DNA of 40,905 nt from Candidatus Zixiibacteriota bacterium (GCA_026397505.1 JAPLUR010000122.1:1-40905), one strand, 5' to 3'. Positions 16,759 through 25,412 are shown, numbered from the stretch's first letter. Numbers and translations: made by a program. Notes: a model not told the origin generated them from the sequence alone.

Positions 16759-17388
16759 ATGAATGAAAGGCTGTATCGCAAAACCAGAATTTGGGGATTT
16801 AATTTTAACCACGTGGCTGAGGTTGGCGTCTATCTGCCGGAATCATCCAATATTCTCGGATTTATTAAAGATGGTGTCCGGGCCGATTTATTCGAGCCGG
16901 ATCCCGACTGTATAGAGAAAATAGAAGACTATTTCAAAAATAATTCGAATGTTCGGATATTTCCATATGCCATTTATGCTGAAAACGGGCCAATTCGGCT
17001 GTATCGTGACGGCGCATCGACCTTTGTCGCGGACCTGAAAACTTCTCCGGCGCTGGCCAACGACCAATACCAACCGGCGCCGGAAGATATATTTTATGCC
17101 GAGGCCCGCATTTTCAGTGACTTTGATGACGGTACAATCGATCTCCTGAGTATTGACACCGAAGGGTGTGAATGGTATGTCCTTATGCACCTCAAGAGCC
17201 GACCGCTGGTCATATCTCTGGAAACCGGGTGGAAGAAGTACCGGAATCCATATCTTCCCCAGATTGAAAACTGGATGAGCGAAAATGGCTACCGAAAGTG
17301 GTACCGGGACAGGTCCGATACTGTATATTTGAGACAAGATATCAAGGTCAATCCACTGAGGAAAATATTCCGTCTCATCAGAGGCTGA
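16759..17388 (+). CDS. FkbM-family methyltransferase-like protein
   Basis: The 209-residue product (231 if translation begins at TTG 16693) has a Rossmann methyltransferase fold of the FkbM (Methyltransf_21) type. Visible signs are FNHVAEVGVYLPESS (SAM-loop region), DLFEPDPDCIEKIEDYF (acidic strand 2), VRIFPYAIYAENGPIRLY, and the hallmark LLSIDTEGCEWYVL near the end of the core. FkbM enzymes O-methylate sugars or small molecules; the substrate cannot be told here. ATG 16759 is preferred because a purine-rich GAGAG lies upstream, whereas TTG 16693 has no ribosome site. The first motif reads EVGVYLPES rather than the usual D-x-G-A-N-x-G, so SAM binding may be altered. It converges with the radical SAM pair. 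Confidence 0.65.
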   Translation: MNERLYRKTRIWGFNFNHVAEVGVYLPESSNILGFIKDGVRADLFEPDPDCIEKIEDYFKNNSNVRIFPYAIYAENGPIRLYRDGASTFVADLKTSPALANDQYQPAPEDIFYAEARIFSDFDDGTIDLLSIDTEGCEWYVLMHLKSRPLVISLETGWKKYRNPYLPQIENWMSENGYRKWYRDRSDTVYLRQDIKVNPLRKIFRLIRG

Positions 17389-17460
17389 AACGCAGAACCA
17401 GATTCATATTTCACGAAATTTATGACCGGGGCGACCGCCCGGCCGCCCGAATATTCCACT

Positions 17461-18000
17461 CTAAAATACTCCCTGCGCTTTCAAGGTATCAATGAATTTC
17501 TGCATCAGGCTGTCCAGAAAAATGCCGTAGTCGGAGTGTTTTTGGATGGCCTCGATTGCTTTGACATACGGCCCACCAGTACTATGCGCGGCGCTGTCAA
17601 GAGCCTGAACAATCTGTGAGGTGAACAAACTGTCATCATTCTGATATATATATTCATAGCCGACATTCAGTGAGTCGTTGTATCCGTCAAGATTCAGTAT
17701 GGTGGAATCATTCTCCGGATAATGAAATGTCAGAGCCTTATCATGCTCCAGTGCGATTTCATTTCTGGCGAACACCCGGTTGACAACCGCCCTGGCCTCG
17801 TTTTCGGTCACCATTCCGGGTGGCAACGGCGGCGGGCCGGTCACCCCGACACAATTGCAGGAATCCAGAAATGTCGCCATTAGAGCCGCTGCCAGGCTTC
17901 CTTTAATAATCTTAATTGATCTGGGCTCAGGTTTGGAATGATAGATTCCCCCGGGATATCGCGGCAGTGTATATTTCCTGATTATTCTGATCCTTAACAT
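17461..18000 (-). CDS. Small membrane-anchored partner of the radical SAM enzyme (PRYPGG motif)
   Basis: I place the start at 18000, seven bases after GGGAGG, giving 179 residues. The order is: a basic N-terminus with TLPRYPGGIYHSKPEPR (about residues 11-27), a hydrophobic segment (about 30-45, IIKGSLAAALMATFL), Cys-Asn-Cys at once after it, a proline-rich linker (GPPPLPPGM), and a soluble domain with AVVNRVFARNEIALEHDKALTF and LNLDGYNDSLNVGYEYIYQNDD. I do not recognise the family. Its ribosome site lies inside the end of the radical SAM gene and only one base separates the two, so they are made together. It may be the substrate of that enzyme, modified on its Cys or N-terminal motif, but this is inference; it is long for a classical RiPP precursor. 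Confidence 0.6.
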   Translation of the reverse strand: MLRIRIIRKYTLPRYPGGIYHSKPEPRSIKIIKGSLAAALMATFLDSCNCVGVTGPPPLPPGMVTENEARAVVNRVFARNEIALEHDKALTFHYPENDSTILNLDGYNDSLNVGYEYIYQNDDSLFTSQIVQALDSAAHSTGGPYVKAIEAIQKHSDYGIFLDSLMQKFIDTLKAQGVF

Positions 18001-18001
18001 T

Positions 18002-19165
18002 TTATATCCTCCCTTCCATAAGACAATCTTCCATATATGATGATATCGGAAATGATTTCTCGTAGAACTTTCTCCTAAATAAGGCGACATTATTTTTCCA
18101 GAGTTTGTTGGCCATCTTATCGACTATCGGCATCAGCATCCGCTCATGCTCGCAAATTATCGGCGGGATTCTGTTCAGCGCCCCGGTGGCGCGCCAATTG
18201 ACACATCCGCAATAAGTGGCGCAACGGCCGTACAGAGCACAACCGCGGCATGATTCTTTGTCCAGATAGTTCTGCCCCACGAAACGCCGGCGCTGCACCT
18301 CATCAAAACCGTTCGTTACGTCGCCAATGGAATTTTCACGGAATGATTTATCATCGGTGCCGATAAACTGCACGCAGGGGTAGATTTTCCCCGAGGGGGC
18401 AATGGCAATCTGCGTATTGGCCAGATCGCAGAGGTCGCCCTGGCCGTATGGTTTCTGCGCCCGGGTTTTGATCCGCTCGTCAAACGGGCTATAGAAAATC
18501 TTCTTCCCCGCCGTCAGACTGCGGTAATAGAATGCTGCCAGTTCCCGGTACTGTCTCTCAAGTTCTTTCAGGTGCTGATTTTCCCACCCGGCGGAATAAT
18601 CGAGTGTCTGCAGGACATATCGAAATCCCTTACCGAAGAGGTCCATCGTACCTGCGGCAACATATCCTACTGTCTCCGGGACAACCACCGACACAGCAAT
18701 GGTGTAGGGATTGACGGCAAAGATATTGGCCAGCTTGTCGGCGATCATACTGTACGAACCGCGACCATCGGCAAAACAACGGCTGCAATCATGCTGTTTC
18801 TGATTACCATCGAGACTCAGGACAAAATATATTTCGTTTTCTTTCAGAAATTCCAATATCTCCGGCTTTAGAAGAGTCCCGTTGGTGCTCATGCGGAATT
18901 CAATCCTGCGGCCGAATTTTCCCCGGCTGTATGCGACGATCGCTTTCATCAGGTCAAATTCCTTCAATGGCTCACCGCCGAAAAAGGTGATGACACAGCT
19001 GCCGTCGGATTGGTCGCGCAGAAAATCGACCGCCCGTTGGGCGGTTTCCCGGTTCATCGATTTATTCACTTTTTCGCCGGTATAGCAATAGCGGCATCGC
19101 AGATTACAATTGTGAGTCAGGCAGAGCGCCGCAAATTTGACTCTTGAAAGATATATTTCTGCCAT
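18002..19165 (-). CDS. Radical SAM/SPASM domain protein, peptide or protein maturase type
   Basis: The 387-residue protein carries CxxxCxxC in NCNLRCRYC (near residue 20) for the SAM-binding 4Fe-4S cluster, the FFGGEP motif near 60, and a complete SPASM region. The latter has Cys-x12-Gly-x4-Cys (CDLANTQIAIAPSGKIYPC), then Cys-x2-Cys-x5-Cys-x3-Cys (CRGCALYGRCATYC) and a final Cys in IICEHE, which bind two more clusters. SPASM enzymes such as sulfatase maturases and RiPP maturases modify side chains in peptides or proteins. There is no sulfatase gene nearby. The gene directly downstream, one base away, is the obvious candidate substrate or partner. The two probably form a two-gene operon. Confidence 0.88.
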   Translation of the reverse strand: MAEIYLSRVKFAALCLTHNCNLRCRYCYTGEKVNKSMNRETAQRAVDFLRDQSDGSCVITFFGGEPLKEFDLMKAIVAYSRGKFGRRIEFRMSTNGTLLKPEILEFLKENEIYFVLSLDGNQKQHDCSRCFADGRGSYSMIADKLANIFAVNPYTIAVSVVVPETVGYVAAGTMDLFGKGFRYVLQTLDYSAGWENQHLKELERQYRELAAFYYRSLTAGKKIFYSPFDERIKTRAQKPYGQGDLCDLANTQIAIAPSGKIYPCVQFIGTDDKSFRENSIGDVTNGFDEVQRRRFVGQNYLDKESCRGCALYGRCATYCGCVNWRATGALNRIPPIICEHERMLMPIVDKMANKLWKNNVALFRRKFYEKSFPISSYMEDCLMEGRI

Positions 19166-19405
19166 AAATAACTGCCTGTTTTGAACCTTTCAACGGGCCG
19201 GTTGTCAAAAGAAACAGGAATTCAACTCTTTCAATATGCGAAATAGCAATGGGCGTTTCAACACTAAAGACGAAATCAAGGGGAAAATTGTGCAGAGTGG
19301 TGGAAGACTGTCCGGTCGAGGCCGCGACCTTCCCGGTTGCAAAAAGAACTGTTGCCAAAATAGCCTGAATCTTTATATTTTATATAAGACTAGGAGGATT
19401 TGAAT

Positions 19406-20233
19406 ATGCGCTTTTCCCATTATAGAAAATCGCCGCGCAAATTGAGCGACCGAATCAATTCCCTGCTGCGACCATTTGTTCACACCTTTTGTTTCGGCTT
19501 CATACTGGTTCTGCCGTTTGGCATTTATCGCGGCAATCCCGATTCAACCAGTGTCGTTCTTTCGGGGCATATCGGCACCGGGCAATATGCTTCCGTAATC
19601 CGCGAGTGCGGCGAACCGGTGGCCGCCCAAAAAAATACTTTCAATGATTACGCTCTATCCGCTCATCTGGCCATTCCGCCGCGTCAGAATTCGCCGATTG
19701 TGATCGGCATTGCCTGGGGGGGCTGGCGCTCCGAATCGTACCGCTATCCGATCCGTCAGAGTGACATGAACAACGGCGATTCCTTCATGCCTTCTCCGCC
19801 CCGGCCGGTTAGATTCAATTACGTCAACCCCAGCATCAGTCTGGAGACCCGTCAAGCAGGTATCGGTTTCGGCTTTATGTCGGGACGGCGGCCGCTGAAT
19901 CTTTCGCCCGGCCACGAGGATATGGCCTTTGACGGCTCATTTCATTTGCGTTTCGGCAATCCCCGGTCTATTTGTTTCATAACCAGTTACAATGAAAATA
20001 CTCCTCTGGTTTCCGGAGGAGGATACTATGATATCGGTGTCGTTTCCACCAATCAAAAATTGGCCAGTTTCTATTTTGGGTTTTCCGGCGGTCTTTATGA
20101 TTCGCCGGGGTTCTTGTACCAGATGCAACTTCCGCTTCAGAAACATCTTTCCGCCAGTGCCGCCCTGCGTTATGGTCGGGTCCACGGAGTCGAGGAATTG
20201 GGCTTTGCTGCCGGTCTGAAAGGCAGTTTTTAG
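19406..20233 (+). CDS. Probable outer-membrane or surface beta-rich protein of unknown function
   Basis: ATG 19406 is chosen because AGGAGG (19392-19397) lies eight bases upstream. The 275-residue protein has a long, basic N-terminus before a hydrophobic export segment (FVHTFCFGFILVLPFGIY, about residues 27-44). It then has many alternating short beta segments rich in Gly, Tyr and Phe, such as QKLASFYFGFSGGLYD and KHLSASAALRYGRVHG, and ends in Phe (LKGSF), as outer-membrane barrels do. No family is recognised. It is divergent from the radical SAM gene across a 240-base gap, and a REP-like hairpin follows the stop. Confidence 0.55.
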   Translation: MRFSHYRKSPRKLSDRINSLLRPFVHTFCFGFILVLPFGIYRGNPDSTSVVLSGHIGTGQYASVIRECGEPVAAQKNTFNDYALSAHLAIPPRQNSPIVIGIAWGGWRSESYRYPIRQSDMNNGDSFMPSPPRPVRFNYVNPSISLETRQAGIGFGFMSGRRPLNLSPGHEDMAFDGSFHLRFGNPRSICFITSYNENTPLVSGGGYYDIGVVSTNQKLASFYFGFSGGLYDSPGFLYQMQLPLQKHLSASAALRYGRVHGVEELGFAAGLKGSF

Positions 20234-20269
20234 AGCTAGAATAATAATATTGGAAATAACAACGTCGAA

Positions 20270-20293
20270 TAGGGCGGGCGTGTCCGCCCTACC
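20270..20293. repeat. REP-like palindrome (GTAGGGCGG family)
   Basis: AGGGCGG (20271-20277) pairs with CCGCCCT (20284-20290) around GCGTGT, ending in CCCTAC. It resembles the GTAGGGGC...GCCCCTAC elements at 28680 and 35801 and could also end transcription of the preceding gene. Confidence 0.55.
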
Positions 20294-20444
20294 AATCAAT
20301 CGCCTTCACAAGCTCCACCGTTGAATCGGCCGTGCTGTAATTGACCGTAAAACCACGCTTCTCGAATACCGAAATCATCGGGCAGTTATCGGCGGTGGTT
20401 TGCGCCACAATCCATTTCGGTTTACACTGTTTGGAAAACTCCAT
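20289..20444 (-). pseudogene. Remnant of a GNAT acetyltransferase C-terminus
   Basis: The minus strand encodes 51 residues with IVAQTTADNCPMISVFEKRGF followed by a plausible last strand and helix. This matches the 'a.t..dN.pMi.vfek.GF' motif that ends many GNAT N-acetyltransferases and the acetyltransferase domain of fused acyl-CoA synthetases. Nothing upstream continues the domain, so only a fragment is left. Its stop codon (TAG at 20291-20289) lies inside the REP-like palindrome. Identification rests on one motif. Confidence 0.45.
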
Positions 20445-20583
20445 GGGGAGGCTTCAGTTCCAGCCAGATATTAATTTGCATTGCACAAAATTGCTGAAAA
20501 CAATATCTTTAATTTAGATAATATGAACCTCTCGCCCTTCCTCTCCGACATTTATTATATAAGATGTTAGCAAGTGAGGAATT

Positions 20584-21831
20584 ATGAGGAAAATAATTAG
20601 ACTTCTGGTTTTAACGGCCCTGACCCTGTGTGGCCTTTCCTGCTCAGATTCGGCTGCTCCAGTTCAGCCGGCCAAGCCGCCGCATCAGAATCCCCCGATC
20701 GAGTTGACCGCCGCCGATAAAAGTCTGGCGGAATCAACCAATCGGTTCGGTTTTAACCTGTTCCGGGAAATCTCGGCACGGGAACCGGCCGGGAATAACA
20801 TTTTTGTCTCGCCGTTATCTGTCTCCTATGCGCTCGGTATGACACGCAACGGCGCCGCCGGAACGACCCGCGAAGCCATGAACAAGACTCTTGAACTGGC
20901 CGGACTAACCGACCGGGAGATAAACGAAGCATATCGGAACCTTACCAAAATTCTTACCCGGCTTGACCCGACCGTCGCATTCAAGATCGCCAATTCTATC
21001 TGGTCGCGGATTGGGAAAACGATACAGCCCGAGTTTGTTACCCTGAGCCGGGATTATTTCGATGCCACGGTAAAAGAGGTTGACTTTCTTGCTCCGGGAA
21101 CGGTCGATTCCATCGACAATTGGGTTAATATTAACACCAACGGCAAGATAAAGGAGATATTCAAAGGCGGATTGCCGGCCGATGTGGCCATGCTACTGAT
21201 GAATGCCATCTATTTCAAAGGAACCTGGACCCATCTCTTCGACAGTGCCGAATCTTATGACGGCGCCTTTTATCTGAGTGATAGTACCGAAATTTCAAGC
21301 CGGATGATGGCGCGCGAGGATACTCTTCTGTACTTCGCCAATGACTTGTTTGAAGCAGTCGATCTTCCTTACGGTGATGAAAATTTCAGTATGGCGATAC
21401 TTCTCCCTTTGCCATCGGTGACACCGGAGCAAGTGGCAGCGCAGTTAAATGACGCCAACTGGGCGGTCTGGAGAAAAAGCTTTTACAAGGCGGTGATGCC
21501 GATTGCCATGCCGCGATTCAGATTCGAGTATGGGGTGAAACTGAATGATGCACTCCAGGCGCTCGGGATGACCATTGCATTCGGCGGCGGGGCCGATTTC
21601 AGCAAGATGTTTGTCGATGGCGTGGGATGGATAGATCAGGTTAAACATAAAACCTTCGTCCAGGTCGATGAAAACGGCACCGAGGCGGCGGCTGTGACGG
21701 CCGTGGTGATGATTGACAGTTTCAATCCGGGCATGCTGATCAACCGGCCGTTTATATTCCTGATACACGAGCACCAGTCGGGAGCCATTCTCTTTATCGG
21801 CAAAATCGCCCGGCCCGTCTGGAATGAATAA
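20584..21831 (+). CDS. Serpin-family protease inhibitor, predicted lipoprotein
   Basis: The 415-residue protein has a signal peptide with a plausible lipoprotein cysteine (CGLSC, about residue 20), a Pro-rich linker, and a full serpin fold: NIFVSPLSVSYALGMTRNGAAGTTREAM near residues 77-100, LLMNAIYFKGTW near 202, and PFIFLIHEHQSGAILFIGKI at the end. The reactive-centre hinge GTEAAAVTAV near residue 363 has the small residues needed for loop insertion, so it should be inhibitory. Counting from the hinge puts the scissile bond around Asp-Ser-Phe, one residue shorter than in antitrypsin. The target protease is unknown; surface anchoring suggests protection against external or self-secreted proteases. 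Confidence 0.93.
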   Translation: MRKIIRLLVLTALTLCGLSCSDSAAPVQPAKPPHQNPPIELTAADKSLAESTNRFGFNLFREISAREPAGNNIFVSPLSVSYALGMTRNGAAGTTREAMNKTLELAGLTDREINEAYRNLTKILTRLDPTVAFKIANSIWSRIGKTIQPEFVTLSRDYFDATVKEVDFLAPGTVDSIDNWVNINTNGKIKEIFKGGLPADVAMLLMNAIYFKGTWTHLFDSAESYDGAFYLSDSTEISSRMMAREDTLLYFANDLFEAVDLPYGDENFSMAILLPLPSVTPEQVAAQLNDANWAVWRKSFYKAVMPIAMPRFRFEYGVKLNDALQALGMTIAFGGGADFSKMFVDGVGWIDQVKHKTFVQVDENGTEAAAVTAVVMIDSFNPGMLINRPFIFLIHEHQSGAILFIGKIARPVWNE

Positions 21832-22194
21832 GCCTGATGCTTGAGAGACCTCACGCAGTGCGACTGCCCCGGAAATCAGGTTTTACCATTTCGGCATGAT
21901 GCGGCGATAATCCCGGGGAAATTCCTAATCAGGACATAACCCCACTGCTTTTGTGTCGTGAAACCGACTATTCCAAAAAATTCTATCTGATTTCTGATTT
22001 TGGACTGGACAAACGGAGAAGAGTTGTATAGATTCCATGCCGTTACTGGAAGTTGTTAGTATAGCATAGATTTTGACCACATTTCGGAAACAATCAAATT
22101 TGCGGGCACGATCAGGCGATTTTATCCATTTTTGAATCAGGAAATTCTCTTTGTTTATTAATCACCTTAGATACATTATTTTCAGGAGTCTATG
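21832..22194. other. 363-base gap ahead of the RRM gene
   Basis: No gene or stable hairpin was recognised. The right half is AT-rich and probably holds the promoter and a long leader of the RNA-binding protein gene, but I could not settle on hexamers. Confidence 0.45.
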
Positions 22195-22473
22195 ATGAAC
22201 ATCTATGTCGGGAATTTGTCATTTGAGACAAGCGAGGATGATTTGCGCAGAGTCTTTGAGGAATTCGGTCAGGTCGCCAATGTGACCATTCTCAAAGACA
22301 AATTCAGCGGGAAATCACGCGGTTTCGGATTTGTCGAAATGCCCTCCAGTGAAGAAGGGCAGGCGGCTGTCACGGGTCTGGATGGAAAAGAGATCCAGGG
22401 GCGGGCTCTCAAAGTAAATGAGGCGCGTCCGAAGGCCGAGCAGACCGATGACGGCGGAGGTCGCCGTATCTAA
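22195..22473 (+). CDS. Single-RRM RNA-binding protein
   Basis: The 92-residue protein is one RNA-recognition motif. RNP2 is IYVGNL at residues 3-8 and RNP1 is KSRGFGFVEM near 40-49, with the aromatic residues that stack on RNA bases. A short basic/acidic tail follows (KAEQTDDGGGRRI). Such single-RRM proteins are common in bacteria of several phyla and are thought to bind RNA in the cytoplasm, sometimes in cold response. ATG 22195 is preferred over ATG 22192 because AGGAG (22184-22188) is then six bases away. A terminator follows, so it is monocistronic. Confidence 0.92.
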   Translation: MNIYVGNLSFETSEDDLRRVFEEFGQVANVTILKDKFSGKSRGFGFVEMPSSEEGQAAVTGLDGKEIQGRALKVNEARPKAEQTDDGGGRRI

Positions 22474-22516
22474 AACGGTTCCTGACTGAGCGCGGTCGGA
22501 CAGGTTCTATATTTTC

Positions 22517-22548
22517 GGGGGCGTTCTTATATACGCCCCTGGTTTTTG
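22517..22548 (+). terminator. Rho-independent terminator after the RRM gene
   Basis: GGGGCGT (22518-22524) pairs with ACGCCCC (22533-22539) around an eight-base loop and is followed by TGGTTTTT. Confidence 0.82.
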
Positions 22549-22716
22549 TGTGTAAATAAGGCGATACTTCATATCAGATAATTTCACCCTCTTTTGAACC
22601 CCTCCACATCAAAAACTGAAAACCTCCGCTTGATATTCTGCGTATTTGTAAGATATTAGACAAACTTATGCGTTATGCATATATCATATTCAACCCAAAG
22701 ACAGGGAGACTACCTG

Positions 22717-24609
22717 ATGTTCATGCGCAAGGCAATCTTCGCCATCCTCATTCTAACCTTGGGAGCGACAATGGCTATGGCACAAGCTGAAAACGCCGCA
22801 CCGGTCAAAGCGGCCCCTACCCGCGATCAGATCGACGCCAAATATAAATGGAAACTGGAAGACCTATTCCCCTCCGATGAGACTTGGGAAAAGGCTTTTA
22901 TTGAAATCAAAGGACGTATCCCCGAATTTGCGGCCTTTGAGGGAAAACTGGGCAGTTTCTCCGAGACACTCGCCGGCTGTCTTATGCTTAATGATTCGCT
23001 CAGCTCTAATTTCCACCGCCTCTTTGTGTATGCTTTCCTCAAAAAGGATGAGGACACCAGGGTCTCCAAATATCAGGAAATGGGCGACCGGATTTCGGCC
23101 GTCGGCACCGATTTCAGTCAAGCAACCGCTTTCATCGAGCCGGAGATACTCGCCTTGCCCGATGATACTCTCAAATCATTTCTGAATTCCGATTCCCAAC
23201 TGGCCGTCTATCGATTCTATATCGAAGACCTTATTCGTCGCAAAGCACATATTATGTCGAGCGAGGTGGAGAACCTTCTGGCCATGACCGGAAATGTCAC
23301 TCGGAGCTTTATCCAGTTGTTCTCCATGATCGATGACGCCGATATCAAATATCCGCCGGTCAAAGATGAAAAAGGAGAGATGATCGAGCTGACCAAAGAG
23401 CGTTATGGGGTTCTTCTGGAGTCACCCAATCGGCAGGTTCGCAAAGATGCCAGCGATGCTTATAACAACGCTTATAAGGCCTATCTCAATACTCTGGCTA
23501 CCAATCTCAGTTCCTCTATCAACGCCGATCTATTCTATACGAAGGCACGCAAGTACAGCACCTGTTTGGAGCGAAGCCTTGATGGTTACAATGTTCCGAC
23601 GGCAGTTTTCCATAATCTGATCGATGCGGTCAATAAAAATCTTGCCCCTCTGCACCGTTATACCGCCCTCCGCAAGAAAGTCCTGAAACTGGATACCCTT
23701 TACACCTATGATATGTGGGTTTCGCTGGTGCCGGAAGCCAAAATGGAATTCCCCGACTACGAGAAAGCCAAACAGACCCTGATTACGGCGTTGAAGCCGA
23801 TGGGGAAAGAGTATCTGGAAAATCTCAATATGGCTCTTGCATCGGGTTGGGTCGATGTCTATGAAAATCAGGGAAAGGTCAGCGGCGCCTACAGCTGGGG
23901 GACCTACTCGGTGCATCCCTATATCCTGCTCAATTACGCCGGAACACTCGATAACATCTTTTCGCTGGCGCACGAACTGGGGCATGCCATGCATTCCCAT
24001 TATACCAATAAGAACGAACCGATCACCTATGCCGGGTATTCCCTTTTCACCGCCGAGGTGGCCTCGACCTGTAATGAGGCTATCATGATCGACTATTTGA
24101 TCAAGAACGCCAAGGACAGAGACCAGAAGTTGTACCTCCTCAATTATTACATCAACCAGATTATCGGGACTTTTTACGGTCAGGTGCTGTTTTCCGAATT
24201 CGAGCTTAAAATCCATGAAATTGTGGAATCTGGCGGCGCATTGTCGGCCGAGTCGATGCGCAAGATGTACCGCGAAATCTATCAAAAATATTACGGCCCC
24301 GACCTGGTGATGGAGCCGGAAAAAGATATGGGCGGCCTTCGCATATATCATCTCTACCGTCAATATTACGTCTATCAATATGCCACCGGCTATGCCGCGG
24401 CACAGACGCTGTCGCGGAAGATTCTTGACGGCGAGAAAGGCGCCCTCAATTCTTACCAGAGTTTTATCAGCACCGGAAGTTCCGACTATCCGATTAATAT
24501 CCTCAAGAAAGCGGGAGTCGACATGAACACCCCGGTGCCGGTGGAAAATGTGACGAGAATATTCTCGGAATTGGTCGACCAGTTCGAGAAACTGCTTCTG
24601 GAAAAATAG
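22717..24609 (+). CDS. Oligoendopeptidase F-like M3 metallopeptidase with signal peptide
   Basis: The protein, 630 residues from ATG 22717, has the M3B family layout: a helical N-terminal lobe and a catalytic lobe with HELGH at residues 419-423 (AHELGHAMHSHYTNK) and the third zinc ligand Glu447 in FTAEVASTCNE. It cleaves short peptides. PepF proteins are usually cytoplasmic, but this one begins with a Sec signal peptide (IFAILILTLGATMAMAQA), so it should act in the periplasm or outside. ATG 22717 is chosen because GGGAGA (22704-22709) lies seven bases upstream; the frame is open from ATG 22675, which would bury the signal. A terminator follows. Confidence 0.9.
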   Translation: MFMRKAIFAILILTLGATMAMAQAENAAPVKAAPTRDQIDAKYKWKLEDLFPSDETWEKAFIEIKGRIPEFAAFEGKLGSFSETLAGCLMLNDSLSSNFHRLFVYAFLKKDEDTRVSKYQEMGDRISAVGTDFSQATAFIEPEILALPDDTLKSFLNSDSQLAVYRFYIEDLIRRKAHIMSSEVENLLAMTGNVTRSFIQLFSMIDDADIKYPPVKDEKGEMIELTKERYGVLLESPNRQVRKDASDAYNNAYKAYLNTLATNLSSSINADLFYTKARKYSTCLERSLDGYNVPTAVFHNLIDAVNKNLAPLHRYTALRKKVLKLDTLYTYDMWVSLVPEAKMEFPDYEKAKQTLITALKPMGKEYLENLNMALASGWVDVYENQGKVSGAYSWGTYSVHPYILLNYAGTLDNIFSLAHELGHAMHSHYTNKNEPITYAGYSLFTAEVASTCNEAIMIDYLIKNAKDRDQKLYLLNYYINQIIGTFYGQVLFSEFELKIHEIVESGGALSAESMRKMYREIYQKYYGPDLVMEPEKDMGGLRIYHLYRQYYVYQYATGYAAAQTLSRKILDGEKGALNSYQSFISTGSSDYPINILKKAGVDMNTPVPVENVTRIFSELVDQFEKLLLEK

Positions 24610-24626
24610 CTGTCGAAATCGACCTG

Positions 24627-24660
24627 AAACCGGGGGTGGATAGCTCATCCCCGGTTTGTT
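24627..24660 (+). terminator. Terminator between the peptidase and prolyl isomerase genes
   Basis: AAACCGGGG (24627-24635) pairs with CCCCGGTTT (24649-24657) and is followed by GTTATT. The U tract is short, so efficiency is uncertain. Confidence 0.65.
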
Positions 24661-24745
24661 ATTGGCCCGAATACCCCACTGGACAAATCGCCGCCGATTA
24701 GTTATATATACCGGGCACAATTGAACCAAATGAAGGAGTTCTGAT

Positions 24746-25402
24746 ATGTTTCTTTCTGTAGTATTTGTCTGGCTGATGCTGGGCTTTACGGTCGCAGCCC
24801 CCAAAGCCGACAGCGGCAAAGCGGCCGTGGAAATGCAAAAAGTTTCTGATACGATGAAGGCCAAAGCGGCCGAGGAGATTAAGGTCGAGGCCGAGGCCAA
24901 GAAACTTGAGACTGAGGCAGGCGCGCTAAAAGTGGCCGATACCGCCAAGGCCAAGGTTGAGGAAAAGAAGGCCGTCGAGATTAAGAAGATAGAAGCCGAT
25001 TCCACCCTGAAAGCGGTCAAAGCCGAAAAAGCCAAGGAAATGGGGAAAAAGATGGAAGGCAAGGAGACTACTACGGCTTCCGGGCTGAAATATATCGACA
25101 TGGTCGTTGGTAAGGGCCCCTCTCCGAAATCCGGCGATACGGTTTCGGTTCATTATACCGGCTGGCTTCTTGACGGCAAGAAATTCGACAGTTCCCGCGA
25201 CCGTAACGAGCCATTTGAATTCCAGATCGGCATGGGCAAGGTGATAAAGGGATGGGATGAGGGCGTTATGACCATGAAAGTCGGCGGGAGACGGAAACTG
25301 ATTATTCCTCCCGCATTGGCTTACGGCGAGCGCGGCGCCGGCGGTGTAATTCCCCCCAATGCTACGCTCATGTTCGATGTCGAACTGCTTGGCATAAAAT
25401 AA
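24746..25402 (+). CDS. FKBP-type peptidyl-prolyl cis-trans isomerase, exported, with a charged helical spacer
   Basis: AAGGAG seven bases upstream fixes ATG 24746. The 218-residue protein has a short signal peptide ([18 protein letters not shown]) and then about 80 residues made almost only of Lys, Glu, Ala, Val and Asp (for example [16 protein letters not shown]), predicted as a long helix or coiled coil. A complete FKBP domain occupies residues 110-218: [48 protein letters not shown] and [14 protein letters not shown]. It should catalyse proline isomerisation during folding of exported proteins in the periplasm. The spacer resembles the dimerising N-terminal arms of FkpA/Mip proteins in role, but its low-complexity sequence is different. 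Confidence 0.92.
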   Translation: MFLSVVFVWLMLGFTVAAPKADSGKAAVEMQKVSDTMKAKAAEEIKVEAEAKKLETEAGALKVADTAKAKVEEKKAVEIKKIEADSTLKAVKAEKAKEMGKKMEGKETTTASGLKYIDMVVGKGPSPKSGDTVSVHYTGWLLDGKKFDSSRDRNEPFEFQIGMGKVIKGWDEGVMTMKVGGRRKLIIPPALAYGERGAGGVIPPNATLMFDVELLGIK

Positions 25403-25412
25403 GAAAAACGGC

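Larger units (their letters stand above)
20234..20583. other. 350-base gap with a REP hairpin and an acetyltransferase remnant
   Basis: The gap contains the REP-like hairpin at 20270-20293 and, reading leftwards, a short GNAT-like coding remnant at 20289-20444. The right end, 20450-20583, is AT-rich and probably carries the serpin promoter, but no pair of hexamers is convincing. Confidence 0.5.

Noticed and set aside
19104-19358. 84-residue minus-strand frame upstream of the radical SAM gene, considered as a precursor peptide
   Set aside because: It starts with TTG without a ribosome site, overlaps the enzyme start by 62 bases, and shows no leader/core-like features.
23530-25101. 523-residue open frame on the minus strand
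   Set aside because: It lies antisense to the C-terminal half of the PepF-like gene and the FKBP gene, both of which have strong motifs. Its translation is low-complexity Ser/Ala/Phe at the start and has no domain, so it is a shadow caused by codon bias.
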